From contig JAFRNC010000001.1 in assembly GCA_017430365.1 (NCBI GenBank), forward strand, positions 372,001 to 436,000: 64,000 nucleotides of DNA, in the 5' to 3' direction. Shown here one piece after another: positions 8,995 through 16,944 of this stretch. Position numbers and translations under genes: made by a program. The notes under the pieces were generated by a model. That model made no database searches, was not told where the DNA came from, and saw nothing but the letters and a program-made list of their open reading frames with translations. Origin of the DNA: Bacteroidales bacterium (GTDB lineage Bacteria > Bacteroidota > Bacteroidia > Bacteroidales > UBA932). The first letter of the stretch is position 1. Each line of letters opens with the position of its first letter.

Positions 8995-10256
8995 ATTGTG
9001 ACTTCGACGATTCGGCCTATCTGTTCCTTGTCGTAGGGCCGTTCAACCTGTATATAGTTTTCCGTGTATCCGAACATCCTGCCCCCTTTCATCGTGCTTT
9101 CGAAAAGCACTCTGGCGGTCCGTCCCCGGTTGGCCCCGATGAATCCGGCATGCAGCCTGTCGGAGAGTTCCTGCAGTTTCGCGGCCCGCTCGGTCTTTAC
9201 GCTTTCCTGTACCTGGTCCGGCCGCTCCGCCGCCGGAGTCCCGGCGCGGCGGGAATAGGGGAATACGTGGAGGAATGCCGGACGGACCCTCTCCAGCAGA
9301 CGATAGGTTTCTTCAAAATCCTCGTCGGTTTCTCCAGGGAATCCCACTATCACGTCGATTCCGAAAAAGACGCGTGTGCAGCGTTCCTCCGGTTTCTCAA
9401 GTATGTCACGTACCAGGGCGATCTTATCTTCGAACATCTGTGCGGTATAGCGGCGGTGCATCGCCTTGAGGGTGCGGTCGCAACCCGACTGGATCGGGAT
9501 GTGGAAGTGGGGGAGGAACTTGGTTCCAGATGCAATCCAGCGCAGGATCTCTTCGGTGAGCAGATTGGGCTCGATTGAAGAGATGCGGTAGCGTTCGATT
9601 CCCGGAACTGCATCGAGCGCCTGGAGCAGCGAGAGGAAACTCTCGCCCGTGGTCTTCCCGAAATCTCCCGTGTTGACGCCTGTGAGCACCACTTCGAGTA
9701 TGCCTTGGGCCGCGATTTCATGTGCCTGGGCGACTATGTCGGCAACCGGGATATTCCTGCTGCTGCCCCTTGCCAGTGGAACGGTGCAATAGGAGCAACG
9801 GTAGTCGCATCCGTCCTGGACTTTCAGGAACGAACGGGTTCTTTCGCCGGAGGAGTAGGCGGGGAAGAAACTCTCAATATCGTTGATTTCGCATGAGTAA
9901 CCCCGTTTTCCACCGTCAGGTGAGAGCATGAGGCGGACCAGGTCGCCCTTACGGTCGGCTCCCACTACGAGGTCCACGCCGTCGATGGCCAGTATCTCCT
10001 GCGGTTTCAGCTGAGCGTAACATCCGGTTACGGCGATCCTGGCATCGGGGGAGTTCTTGTGAAGGCGCCTTATGATGTTGCGGCACTTCTTGTCGGCGTG
10101 TTCGGTGACGGAACAGGTATTGACGACTATTATGTCGGTGTCAGGGCCGGGGCTGACCTCCTCGTAGCCTTCGGCTGCGAACTGCCTGGCCAGGGTGGAA
10201 CTCTCGGAGAAATTGAGCTTGCAGCCCAGGGTTACGAAAGCGACTTTCTTACTCAT
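8991..10256 (-). CDS. mtaB: tRNA t6A37 methylthiotransferase MtaB
   Basis: A 421-aa radical-SAM enzyme that adds a methylthio group to N6-threonylcarbamoyladenosine at tRNA position 37 (t6A to ms2t6A). The N-terminal UPF0004 domain starts FVTLGCKLNFSES and has VVNTCSVTEHADKKCRN, giving the auxiliary-cluster cysteines. The radical-SAM triad is in DGCDYRCSYCTVPLARG, and a TRAM-like end (ARVLFESTMKGGRMFGYTENY) closes the protein. The TLGCKLN form separates MtaB from MiaB and RimO. It overlaps folB by 8 nt and the hydrolase by 4 nt. tsaD, part of the enzyme system that makes its t6A substrate, is encoded in this window at 15913. Confidence 0.92.
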   Translation of the reverse strand: MSKKVAFVTLGCKLNFSESSTLARQFAAEGYEEVSPGPDTDIIVVNTCSVTEHADKKCRNIIRRLHKNSPDARIAVTGCYAQLKPQEILAIDGVDLVVGADRKGDLVRLMLSPDGGKRGYSCEINDIESFFPAYSSGERTRSFLKVQDGCDYRCSYCTVPLARGSSRNIPVADIVAQAHEIAAQGILEVVLTGVNTGDFGKTTGESFLSLLQALDAVPGIERYRISSIEPNLLTEEILRWIASGTKFLPHFHIPIQSGCDRTLKAMHRRYTAQMFEDKIALVRDILEKPEERCTRVFFGIDVIVGFPGETDEDFEETYRLLERVRPAFLHVFPYSRRAGTPAAERPDQVQESVKTERAAKLQELSDRLHAGFIGANRGRTARVLFESTMKGGRMFGYTENYIQVERPYDKEQIGRIVEVTI

Positions 10257-10596
10257 AGACGACGGTGACGGAAGTGCTTTCGACCTTTCCGTCCAATGGG
10301 GGATTGTATTTGGTGACGGTAAGTTCGGCGTACTCTATCCTGGGGAAACGGCCGGTGACCGCATTCAAGCAGCGGCCGGCGAGATGCTCCAGCAGGTTGG
10401 CAGGTACTGCCATTTCAGCTTTAATGACTTCGTAAATCTCACTATAATCAATGGCATCCTGCAGGTCGTCCGTCAGGATTGCCCTGCGCATGTCGTAGTC
10501 GAATGCAAGGTCGACGCGGAACCAGTTGCCGTCGCGCTTCTCGCTTTCGAGGCACCCGTGATGCCCCCTGAACTGCATATTGTTGAGTCTTACCAT
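10249..10596 (-). CDS. folB: Dihydroneopterin aldolase
   Basis: A 115-aa FolB that cleaves 7,8-dihydroneopterin to 6-hydroxymethyl-dihydropterin and glycolaldehyde in folate synthesis. The N-terminus VRLNNMQFRGHHGCLESEK is the typical folate-aldolase opening. It continues with VDLAFDYDMRRA, DYSEIYEVI, LLEHLAGRCLNAV and EYAELTVTKYNPPL. The length is normal. It overlaps mtaB by 8 nt. An 86-nt gap with a hairpin separates it from rsmI upstream. Confidence 0.93.
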   Translation of the reverse strand: MVRLNNMQFRGHHGCLESEKRDGNWFRVDLAFDYDMRRAILTDDLQDAIDYSEIYEVIKAEMAVPANLLEHLAGRCLNAVTGRFPRIEYAELTVTKYNPPLDGKVESTSVTVVYE

Positions 10597-10635
10597 CGTG
10601 GCAGATATCTATCTGATAATCAATATTTTACTAAT

Positions 10636-10665
10636 AATCGTGTGCGTAAAAACGCGCACACGATT
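10636..10665. repeat. Inverted repeat between rsmI and folB
   Basis: AATCGTGTGCG (10636-10646) and CGCACACGATT (10655-10665) form a perfect 11-bp stem with an 8-nt loop. On the minus strand it follows the rsmI stop by about 18 nt, but no U-tract follows. It may be a weak terminator, a processing site or a stabilising hairpin before folB. Confidence 0.5.
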
Positions 10666-10682
10666 GTGTGTAAGTGTTTGGT

Positions 10683-11420
10683 CTACATTGGTTTGGGTGC
10701 CACGCCCCCGGCGGCCAGCAGCACGAAGACGCAGGGGCGCTTGCCGATTGCGAAGCCCTTTCCGACTTCGGTGCGCCACTCCGAGACGCTCCGGGTCCGG
10801 ACGGTCTCGTCGGGGCAGGTGATGTCGGCAGCGATGCAGAGGCGGGTCGAAGGCTTGCAGCATTCCAGGATGTCGGCCAGGAGGGAGTCGTTGCGGTAAG
10901 GGGTCTCTATTATGATCTGCGACTGGCCGAGCCTTGCGGAAGTGCGTTCAAGCTGCAGAAGCGCCTCCCTGCGTGCGGGGGTCTTTACGGGCAGGTATCC
11001 GGTGAATGCGAAACACTGTCCGTTGAGTCCGGACGCCATCAGCGCCATCATGAGTGATGAGGGGCCCACCATGGGAACGACATCGATTCCGCGCCTGTGC
11101 GCCAGTTCCACCAGGAGTGCGCCAGGGTCGGCTACTGCGGGGAGCCCGGCTTCAGATATCAGCCCTGCATCCTCTTCGCCGAGACGGCGTGCATATCCTT
11201 CGATCTCCTCACGCGTGGAATGCTCGTTGATCTCCAGGAGTTCCAGCTCTTCGACATGCCCCTTCCATCCCGCAGCGGACAGGAAACGCCGTGCCGTGCG
11301 CAGTTCCTCCACGAACCACAGGTGGATCCGCGGTATCAGTTCCATTACCGGACCGGGAAGTACGTCACTCGGGGCGTGGCCTCCCAGAGGGGTCGGGATA
11401 AGGTACAGTTTGGCTTTCAT
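10683..11420 (-). CDS. rsmI: RsmI-family SAM-dependent methyltransferase
   Basis: A 245-aa tetrapyrrole-methylase-fold protein of the RsmI family, which methylates the 2'-O of C1402 in 16S rRNA. It starts AKLYLIPTPLGG and has GLISEAGLPAVADPGA, VVPMVGPSSLMMALMASGLNGQ and IIIETPYRNDSLL, the last being a hallmark of this family. It is shorter than E. coli RsmI, as is common for a Bacteroidota homologue, so activity on C1402 is inferred. The first 56 nt overlap the 3' end of tamB. The start is kept because the family homology begins at residue 3. Confidence 0.85.
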   Translation of the reverse strand: MKAKLYLIPTPLGGHAPSDVLPGPVMELIPRIHLWFVEELRTARRFLSAAGWKGHVEELELLEINEHSTREEIEGYARRLGEEDAGLISEAGLPAVADPGALLVELAHRRGIDVVPMVGPSSLMMALMASGLNGQCFAFTGYLPVKTPARREALLQLERTSARLGQSQIIIETPYRNDSLLADILECCKPSTRLCIAADITCPDETVRTRSVSEWRTEVGKGFAIGKRPCVFVLLAAGGVAPKPM

Positions 11421-14400
11421 CGCTCTTGATATGGAATATCTTCCGCCAGAGTTCCCCGAAGGTGTTGAAATCCTCCTGGTAAACGATACCGGCGCCGTTG
11501 CGCTGGCTCTGGTCGAGGTAGTTGCTGTATTGGTCGGCGGAGTGGGAGAAGAGGGTCAGTCGGAGCTGCCCCTGCCGGTTGAGCTTGATCTCTATGTCGA
11601 TGTCCCCGACTATGTCGCTATTGCTCGATGACATGTACTGGCGGTTGCCTATGTTTCCGTTTATTATGACCCTGTTGTTGAACAGCTGTGTGGATACGGC
11701 TACGTCGAATATGTCCCTCCCGGTTTCCGTAGGCTGGTAATTGAACCCAAGGTCTATCGGTATGTCCAATTGTCGGAATATGTTGTTCAACTGGCTCGCC
11801 ATCATTTCCGAGGCGTTGGAGTAGAGCATCGTGGTGCTGTTGACGATTCCGGACTGCTCGTCAGGAACGAAACCTCCGGAAATCAGCAGTGCGAGGGCCT
11901 GTTTCATACGCTTGTCCTCGGTATTGAGGGCCCCCTGTACACGGCTCTTCGTGGTCGGGTCGAGATCAGGGATGTCGATATTGAACGATATCTCCGGATT
12001 GGAAAGCTTGCCGCTGAGCCTGATGCCGCAGTCAACGACACGGCGCGTCGTGACGGCGGTGGAGTCGGCTATCAGGGGACTGATCGAGGCCTTGGCGCGG
12101 TAGTTCGCCGTAAGGTCGAGGTCGGACTGCATCACATCCCCTCCGAAGGTGATGGTTCCGCCGGGATTGATGGTGAAGTCCCTGGAGGTGAATCCCAGCA
12201 TTCCGAAGTGGTAGCTTCCGCTGTCGACCCTGTAGTCGCCCTTGATGTCGAAATTATCGCCGTCAACCGTGATGCCTATCTGGCCGTAGCCGCGCGCCTT
12301 AAGGATGTCGCCGGTATTCTTGTCGATCTCCAGCAGTATCTCGGCGTCGGGATTGGCGTTCAGCCTCAGGTTGACGCTCAGGCTGGTGGACTGCTTTTCC
12401 TTCTTCTGCTTGAACAGTTGTTTGGCTATTATGAGCGAGTCGAAGAGCCCGACTATCCTCTCTTCCCTGTCGATGAAGGTCAGCAGGGACTTTGTCTCCT
12501 TGGCGGAGTTCCCGATAGGTATGTGGACCGATGTGTTGGGCTTCGGGGTGAGGTTGAGGTTGAGACGTATGTTGTTGAGGGGACCGGAGAGGCGGACAGT
12601 GCCGTCTGCGAACGCCCTGCCGTAGAAGGTTTCGTTGTCGCGGAGGGATGTGTTGAGCCCCAGCAGGTTGTTGAGTTCGATGCGGGTGTTGAGCCTTATG
12701 TCCTTGAAGTGGTCGTACGGGACGCCTCCCGTTATTTTTCCATTATGGCCGAATCTGTCGGAGACGGAGATGTCGTCGAAAGTGATGCCTCGGTCATTTA
12801 TCGTGAACGGACCGTCAAGGATATAGTCGACCTGGGTATACAGCAGTTTCAACTTCAGTTCATTCAGGCGTGTGCCTTCGCTTTCGACAGATATCTTGTC
12901 AAGGGGCCCCGAGGCTTTGATATGACCCGAAACCGATCCTCCGAAATCGGATACTATCGATGACAATACCGGTTCCAGCATTCCTATCTGCAGGCGGTCA
13001 AGGACCATGTCCATCTCCACCCGCTTGTTCGAAGGACGGTATGAGGCCTCGGCACTGAAGGGGTGCCTTCCTTCCAGTGCATTGTCGACCAGGAAGTTGA
13101 ACTGCTTGGCGACCTCGTCCCAGTGGCTCTCCAGATGAAGGTCTCCCACGTCGATTCCGCCGGCGGAGATGCGCCGTCCGTCCATGTCGAGCAATATCCC
13201 CCTGTCGGGGCTGAGAAGTGCGAACGCCTCGCCGTGCCCGGTGAGGAGTCCCTGGAGATTCATCGGGGTCGAGATGAACGAATTGGCCAGGCCGAGGTCG
13301 AAATAGTTGAGCATTACCCTGACGGTGTCGGAGCGCGACTGCCCTATGACTCCGTCGGCCAGCAGGCTCTGTTCCCCGTTCTGGATTGCGAAATTGTCCA
13401 GGGTTATCTCCTTGTCGCGGTAAAGGAGGGTCGCAGGAAGGAGTTCCCATACATTGCCGGCAACGGCCAGTTCGGAAGGAAGAATGTCGGCACGCAGCCT
13501 GTAGCCGTCAGCCTCCTTGTCCAGGAATGTGAACAGGGTATGGAGATTGGCCCTGTGCCCGGAACCGTCTTCGTTGTGGAAACTCGCCTGAAGGTCGACC
13601 GTGACGCTGTCTGACAGTGCGTCGAGCCTCACGTTCTCGGCATTGAACGAACCGGCCTGCACCTTGTCGGCGTCGAAGTCGGCCAGGATGCGGCCGTGCT
13701 CGGTGACGAAACGTCCCTGGAGGTTCCTTATGATGTTGTTGCCGTAGGCTGCCAGTTCGGAAGACAGTGTGCTCTGCACCTCGTCGTTCAGAAGATTTAT
13801 GCCGACGGTGGTCTCGCGCGAGAGGTAAAACTCGGGGAGGAAGAAATCGAAGAGAGGTTTCAGTTCCTGCGTCCTGAGCCTCAGCGATCCGTAGTCTTCA
13901 GGGTGGGGGAGATCTTCGCTCCTGTCGTGGGTCCTTCCAAGCAGTTGTTCGAGATTGTCCTCTACGATCAGGTGCATCACCCTGGATACGAATTTGGTGA
14001 TGAAGAGATTGCCTTCGTAGTTCGCCTTGGCGACCGTTGAGTTGAGGTCGAGGAGGTAGCGTTCGTCCTGATATTCCGAATTGAATGACAGGTCCCCTAT
14101 GTCGAACTGCTGTCCCTGGAGCGTGGCCTGCAGTGAACGGAAGTCCGCATGCCCGAGTATGGCGCCCTGGGGAGTCTGCAGGAGGTCGGCGTCGAGCGCG
14201 AAACTTACCGAGGCGTCTTCCCTCTTGTCGAAGTTCAGGGCGGTAAGGTCGGCGTTGTTGAGGTCTATGTCCAGTTTGATGCTGTTGTTCTGCCCCTTCC
14301 CGCCCAGCACGATGTCGCCATGGCCTATTATGCTGATGTTCGGGTCGTTACAGAAGAAATCCGCGTCAATCCTGTCGCCCTTAAGCCTTCCCGAAGCAAG

Positions 14401-15852
14401 GATTCCGCGGTAATCGTAGCCGTTGAAGATGAAGTTGTCTATCTTCAGGGGAGCTACCCCGACCACCAGACCGTTCTTTTTCGACGAGGAGAATTCCAGT
14501 TCCGTCTGGCAGGTGAGTGCGCCGAGGGACGGGTTGCCGAGCAGGCGGCCGAGCTGCAGCGATTCCGTAGAGGCTGTGCCGTCTACGCGGACTCCGCCTT
14601 TTCCTGTCCCGACTATCGCGTCGAACGTGGCGCTTCCCATCGTTCCGGTCCCCAGATGTCCCGTCACTTTCAGGTCATCCAGGGGGCCTTCGGCCTTGGC
14701 TCGCAGGGAGATGGTTTCTCCGTGTGCGATACCTGTGATGGAGGAGCGCTTGAATCCGGGCGATACGGCCGAGATGATATTTGCCAAGTCTGCGGTGGAT
14801 GTAGAGGAACGGAGTATTTCCGCACTGATGCGCGAGCGGGCCGGATCAGTGATATCCTTAAGGTGGAAACGCAGGTCCATGTCGGTCCCCTTCGATTCGG
14901 ACCGGACCCTGAGGCCGTCGCTTTTGAGGTCGTTGACAGTGCCTTCCGCCTTGCCGTCGATCCAGAGACCGGCAGGTATTTCATTCATCCCGGCATAGTA
15001 CTGCAGCGTACGGGCGTCGAAGAAGGTGTTGCGGAAGGTGCCGGAGAGCCTGACCTTGTTCACGAAATCCGAGAAGTCTGAGAAATCGGTGAAGCCGAGT
15101 TCGAAATTGTCCGCATGCAGGTCCGACCAGCCGTCATTGTACTCGAGGCCGGATAGGTGGATTCCGGTGTCATCCATAGTAACGTCCCCTTCGACATGCT
15201 TCACATCCAGACCGTTCTTCTCCTTGAGCGAGATGTCGGCGATCCTGCCGGAAAGGGCCTTGCCGTAGCTGAGGTCCCTGACGGTCAGGTTGATGTCCTG
15301 AAGGCCGATATTCTTCCAGTCGATTGCGCGTGGATTGCGCTTCCTGCCTTCCTCCGCGGCGAAGGGGTTGACTGTTGAAAAGTCGATGTTCTTGAGCGTG
15401 ACCTTGTTGATCCGTATTTCGTCCCAGGGGAGGACAAGTTCTCCGGATTCATTGTGGGGCATGGGGGCGAGGAGCGCCGACAGGTTGGTCGTGCTGTCGG
15501 TAAGGTGCCTGATAGTGAAACTGCCGTCTTCCAGGCTGACCCTCCTGACAAGAGCCTGTTCCGAAAAAACCAGCGAGGTGGTCTTCAGGCTGACAAGCGC
15601 CTTGCCCAGGGTGGCGATCGTGTCGCCGGCCCCCTGGATCACGTTGACATCCTTGAGGATTATGTTGTTGGGGAAGGAGATGAGGACGCGGCCGACCTCG
15701 ACCCGCCCGTCAAGGTTCTTCGAGAGGGTCTCTGTGACCTTGTTGACGATGCGTGTCTGGACCGCGGGAATCTGGACGGCGATGAGGGCGGCGGTCGGGA
15801 TGATGACCATCGCAAGCACCACTATCCGAACTATCTTCTTCCAGGTCTTCAT
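11365..15852 (-). CDS. tamB: TamB-like translocation/assembly module (AsmA/DUF490 family)
   Basis: A 1495-aa protein. An N-terminal inner-membrane anchor (about residues 8-27) is followed by a very long beta-rich body of repeated 'GxxxLxG' strands and a C-terminal DUF490/TamB domain (block NPEISFNIDIPDLDP, then ALALLISGGF and LFNNRVIINGNIGNRQ). TamB-type proteins bridge inner and outer membrane and work with a TamA/BamA-like barrel; lipid transport roles have been shown for AsmA-like relatives. A TamL-like lipoprotein barrel lies at 38625 in this window. It has its own promoter at 15869-15876, divergent from tsaD, and its last 56 nt overlap rsmI. Confidence 0.9.
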   Translation of the reverse strand: MKTWKKIVRIVVLAMVIIPTAALIAVQIPAVQTRIVNKVTETLSKNLDGRVEVGRVLISFPNNIILKDVNVIQGAGDTIATLGKALVSLKTTSLVFSEQALVRRVSLEDGSFTIRHLTDSTTNLSALLAPMPHNESGELVLPWDEIRINKVTLKNIDFSTVNPFAAEEGRKRNPRAIDWKNIGLQDINLTVRDLSYGKALSGRIADISLKEKNGLDVKHVEGDVTMDDTGIHLSGLEYNDGWSDLHADNFELGFTDFSDFSDFVNKVRLSGTFRNTFFDARTLQYYAGMNEIPAGLWIDGKAEGTVNDLKSDGLRVRSESKGTDMDLRFHLKDITDPARSRISAEILRSSTSTADLANIISAVSPGFKRSSITGIAHGETISLRAKAEGPLDDLKVTGHLGTGTMGSATFDAIVGTGKGGVRVDGTASTESLQLGRLLGNPSLGALTCQTELEFSSSKKNGLVVGVAPLKIDNFIFNGYDYRGILASGRLKGDRIDADFFCNDPNISIIGHGDIVLGGKGQNNSIKLDIDLNNADLTALNFDKREDASVSFALDADLLQTPQGAILGHADFRSLQATLQGQQFDIGDLSFNSEYQDERYLLDLNSTVAKANYEGNLFITKFVSRVMHLIVEDNLEQLLGRTHDRSEDLPHPEDYGSLRLRTQELKPLFDFFLPEFYLSRETTVGINLLNDEVQSTLSSELAAYGNNIIRNLQGRFVTEHGRILADFDADKVQAGSFNAENVRLDALSDSVTVDLQASFHNEDGSGHRANLHTLFTFLDKEADGYRLRADILPSELAVAGNVWELLPATLLYRDKEITLDNFAIQNGEQSLLADGVIGQSRSDTVRVMLNYFDLGLANSFISTPMNLQGLLTGHGEAFALLSPDRGILLDMDGRRISAGGIDVGDLHLESHWDEVAKQFNFLVDNALEGRHPFSAEASYRPSNKRVEMDMVLDRLQIGMLEPVLSSIVSDFGGSVSGHIKASGPLDKISVESEGTRLNELKLKLLYTQVDYILDGPFTINDRGITFDDISVSDRFGHNGKITGGVPYDHFKDIRLNTRIELNNLLGLNTSLRDNETFYGRAFADGTVRLSGPLNNIRLNLNLTPKPNTSVHIPIGNSAKETKSLLTFIDREERIVGLFDSLIIAKQLFKQKKEKQSTSLSVNLRLNANPDAEILLEIDKNTGDILKARGYGQIGITVDGDNFDIKGDYRVDSGSYHFGMLGFTSRDFTINPGGTITFGGDVMQSDLDLTANYRAKASISPLIADSTAVTTRRVVDCGIRLSGKLSNPEISFNIDIPDLDPTTKSRVQGALNTEDKRMKQALALLISGGFVPDEQSGIVNSTTMLYSNASEMMASQLNNIFRQLDIPIDLGFNYQPTETGRDIFDVAVSTQLFNNRVIINGNIGNRQYMSSSNSDIVGDIDIEIKLNRQGQLRLTLFSHSADQYSNYLDQSQRNGAGIVYQEDFNTFGELWRKIFHIKSDESQTVPYPDPSGRPRPE

Positions 15853-15868
15853 GCGTAGCTGTAACTTA

Positions 15869-15876
15869 CAAATATA
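15869..15876 (-). promoter_or_regulatory. -7 element for tamB
   Basis: On the minus strand this reads TATATTTG, 16 nt before the tamB ATG. A minus-strand TTTG at 15902-15899 lies 22 nt upstream, close to the expected -33 spacing. Confidence 0.65.
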
Positions 15877-15888
15877 GGAAATAATTGC

Positions 15889-15896
15889 TATTTTTG
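15889..15896 (+). promoter_or_regulatory. -7 element for tsaD
   Basis: TATTTTTG, 16 nt before the tsaD ATG, matches TAnnTTTG. It lies only 12 nt from the tamB -7 element on the opposite strand, so the two promoters probably compete for polymerase. Confidence 0.65.
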
Positions 15897-15912
15897 CGCA
15901 AAATCAAAGGCT

Positions 15913-16944
15913 ATGGCGATTACAATCCTCGGAATAGAATCTTCGTGCGACGATACTTCTGCGGCCGTCCTGCGTGACGGTTTGCTGCTGTCAAACGTGA
16001 TGGCCTCGCAGGAGGTCCACCGCCAGTATGGCGGGGTGATTCCCGAGCTGGCATCCAGGGCACATCAGCAGAACATCCTGCCGGTGGTTTCCGAGGCGCT
16101 CCGGATAGCAGGAACCACCATGGACGACATCGATGCGATTGCCTTCACGCGCGGTCCTGGCCTCCTGGGCTCCCTTCTCGTGGGAACTTCCTTCACCAAG
16201 GGGCTCGCGGTTGCGACCGGCAAGCCCATCATCGAGGTAAACCACCTCCAGGGGCACATTCTTTCCCATTTCGTGAAAGTGGAAGGTCGGGAGAACAGAT
16301 GCCCTTCGTTCCCGTTCCTCTGTCTCCTGGTGTCGGGCGGCCATACACAGATCGTCCGTGTCGACGAGCCGCTCCGTTTCGAGATACTCGGCCATACCAT
16401 CGACGACGCGGTCGGGGAGGCTTTCGACAAGTGCGCCAAGCTTATGGGGCTGGGTTATCCCGGCGGACCTGTAGTGGACCGTCTGGCTAAGGAGGGCGAC
16501 GAGAAGCGTTTCCGCTTCGCCAAGCCCAACATCCCGGGCCTTGACTACAGTTTCAGCGGCATCAAGACTTCGCTCCTCTATTTCCTTCGCGACCGGATCG
16601 CCGAGGATCCGGATTTCATTGAAAAGAACAAGGCGGACCTGTGCGCCTCGTTCCAGAAAGACCTGATAGATATCCTTCTCAAGAAACTGATCCTTGCTGC
16701 AAAGCAGACCGGTATCCGGCAGATCGCAATCGCCGGCGGAGTTTCCGCCAACGGCGGTCTCCGCCGCCGCATCGAGGAAGAGGGGAAGAAGCGCGGCTGG
16801 ACCACATTCCTTCCTGAACTTCGCTTCACTACCGACAATGCGGCGATGATAGCCATCACCGGCCATTACAAGTATCTGGCAGGAGAGTTTGCCGGGCTCG
16901 ACATCGCTCCTCTCTCCCGCGCAGCTGAATACGGAGACCGATGA
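15913..16944 (+). CDS. tsaD: tRNA N6-adenosine threonylcarbamoyltransferase TsaD
   Basis: A 343-aa Kae1/TsaD ATPase-fold protein that transfers threonylcarbamoyl from TC-AMP to A37 of ANN-decoding tRNAs. Diagnostic blocks are ILGIESSCDDTSAA, GVIPELASRAHQQN, the metal-binding EVNHLQGHILSH, LCLLVSGGHTQIV, DDAVGEAFDKCAKLMGLGYPGG, AIAGGVSANGGLR and FTTDNAAMIAITG. Length and start are normal. Its stop overlaps the next start as ATGA (4 nt), so the FAD oxidoreductase is probably translated from the same mRNA. Confidence 0.97.
   Translation: MAITILGIESSCDDTSAAVLRDGLLLSNVMASQEVHRQYGGVIPELASRAHQQNILPVVSEALRIAGTTMDDIDAIAFTRGPGLLGSLLVGTSFTKGLAVATGKPIIEVNHLQGHILSHFVKVEGRENRCPSFPFLCLLVSGGHTQIVRVDEPLRFEILGHTIDDAVGEAFDKCAKLMGLGYPGGPVVDRLAKEGDEKRFRFAKPNIPGLDYSFSGIKTSLLYFLRDRIAEDPDFIEKNKADLCASFQKDLIDILLKKLILAAKQTGIRQIAIAGGVSANGGLRRRIEEEGKKRGWTTFLPELRFTTDNAAMIAITGHYKYLAGEFAGLDIAPLSRAAEYGDR

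Noticed and set aside
11770..12963. 397-codon plus-strand frame opposite tamB
   Set aside because: No domain, no promoter, and tamB is complete on the minus strand.
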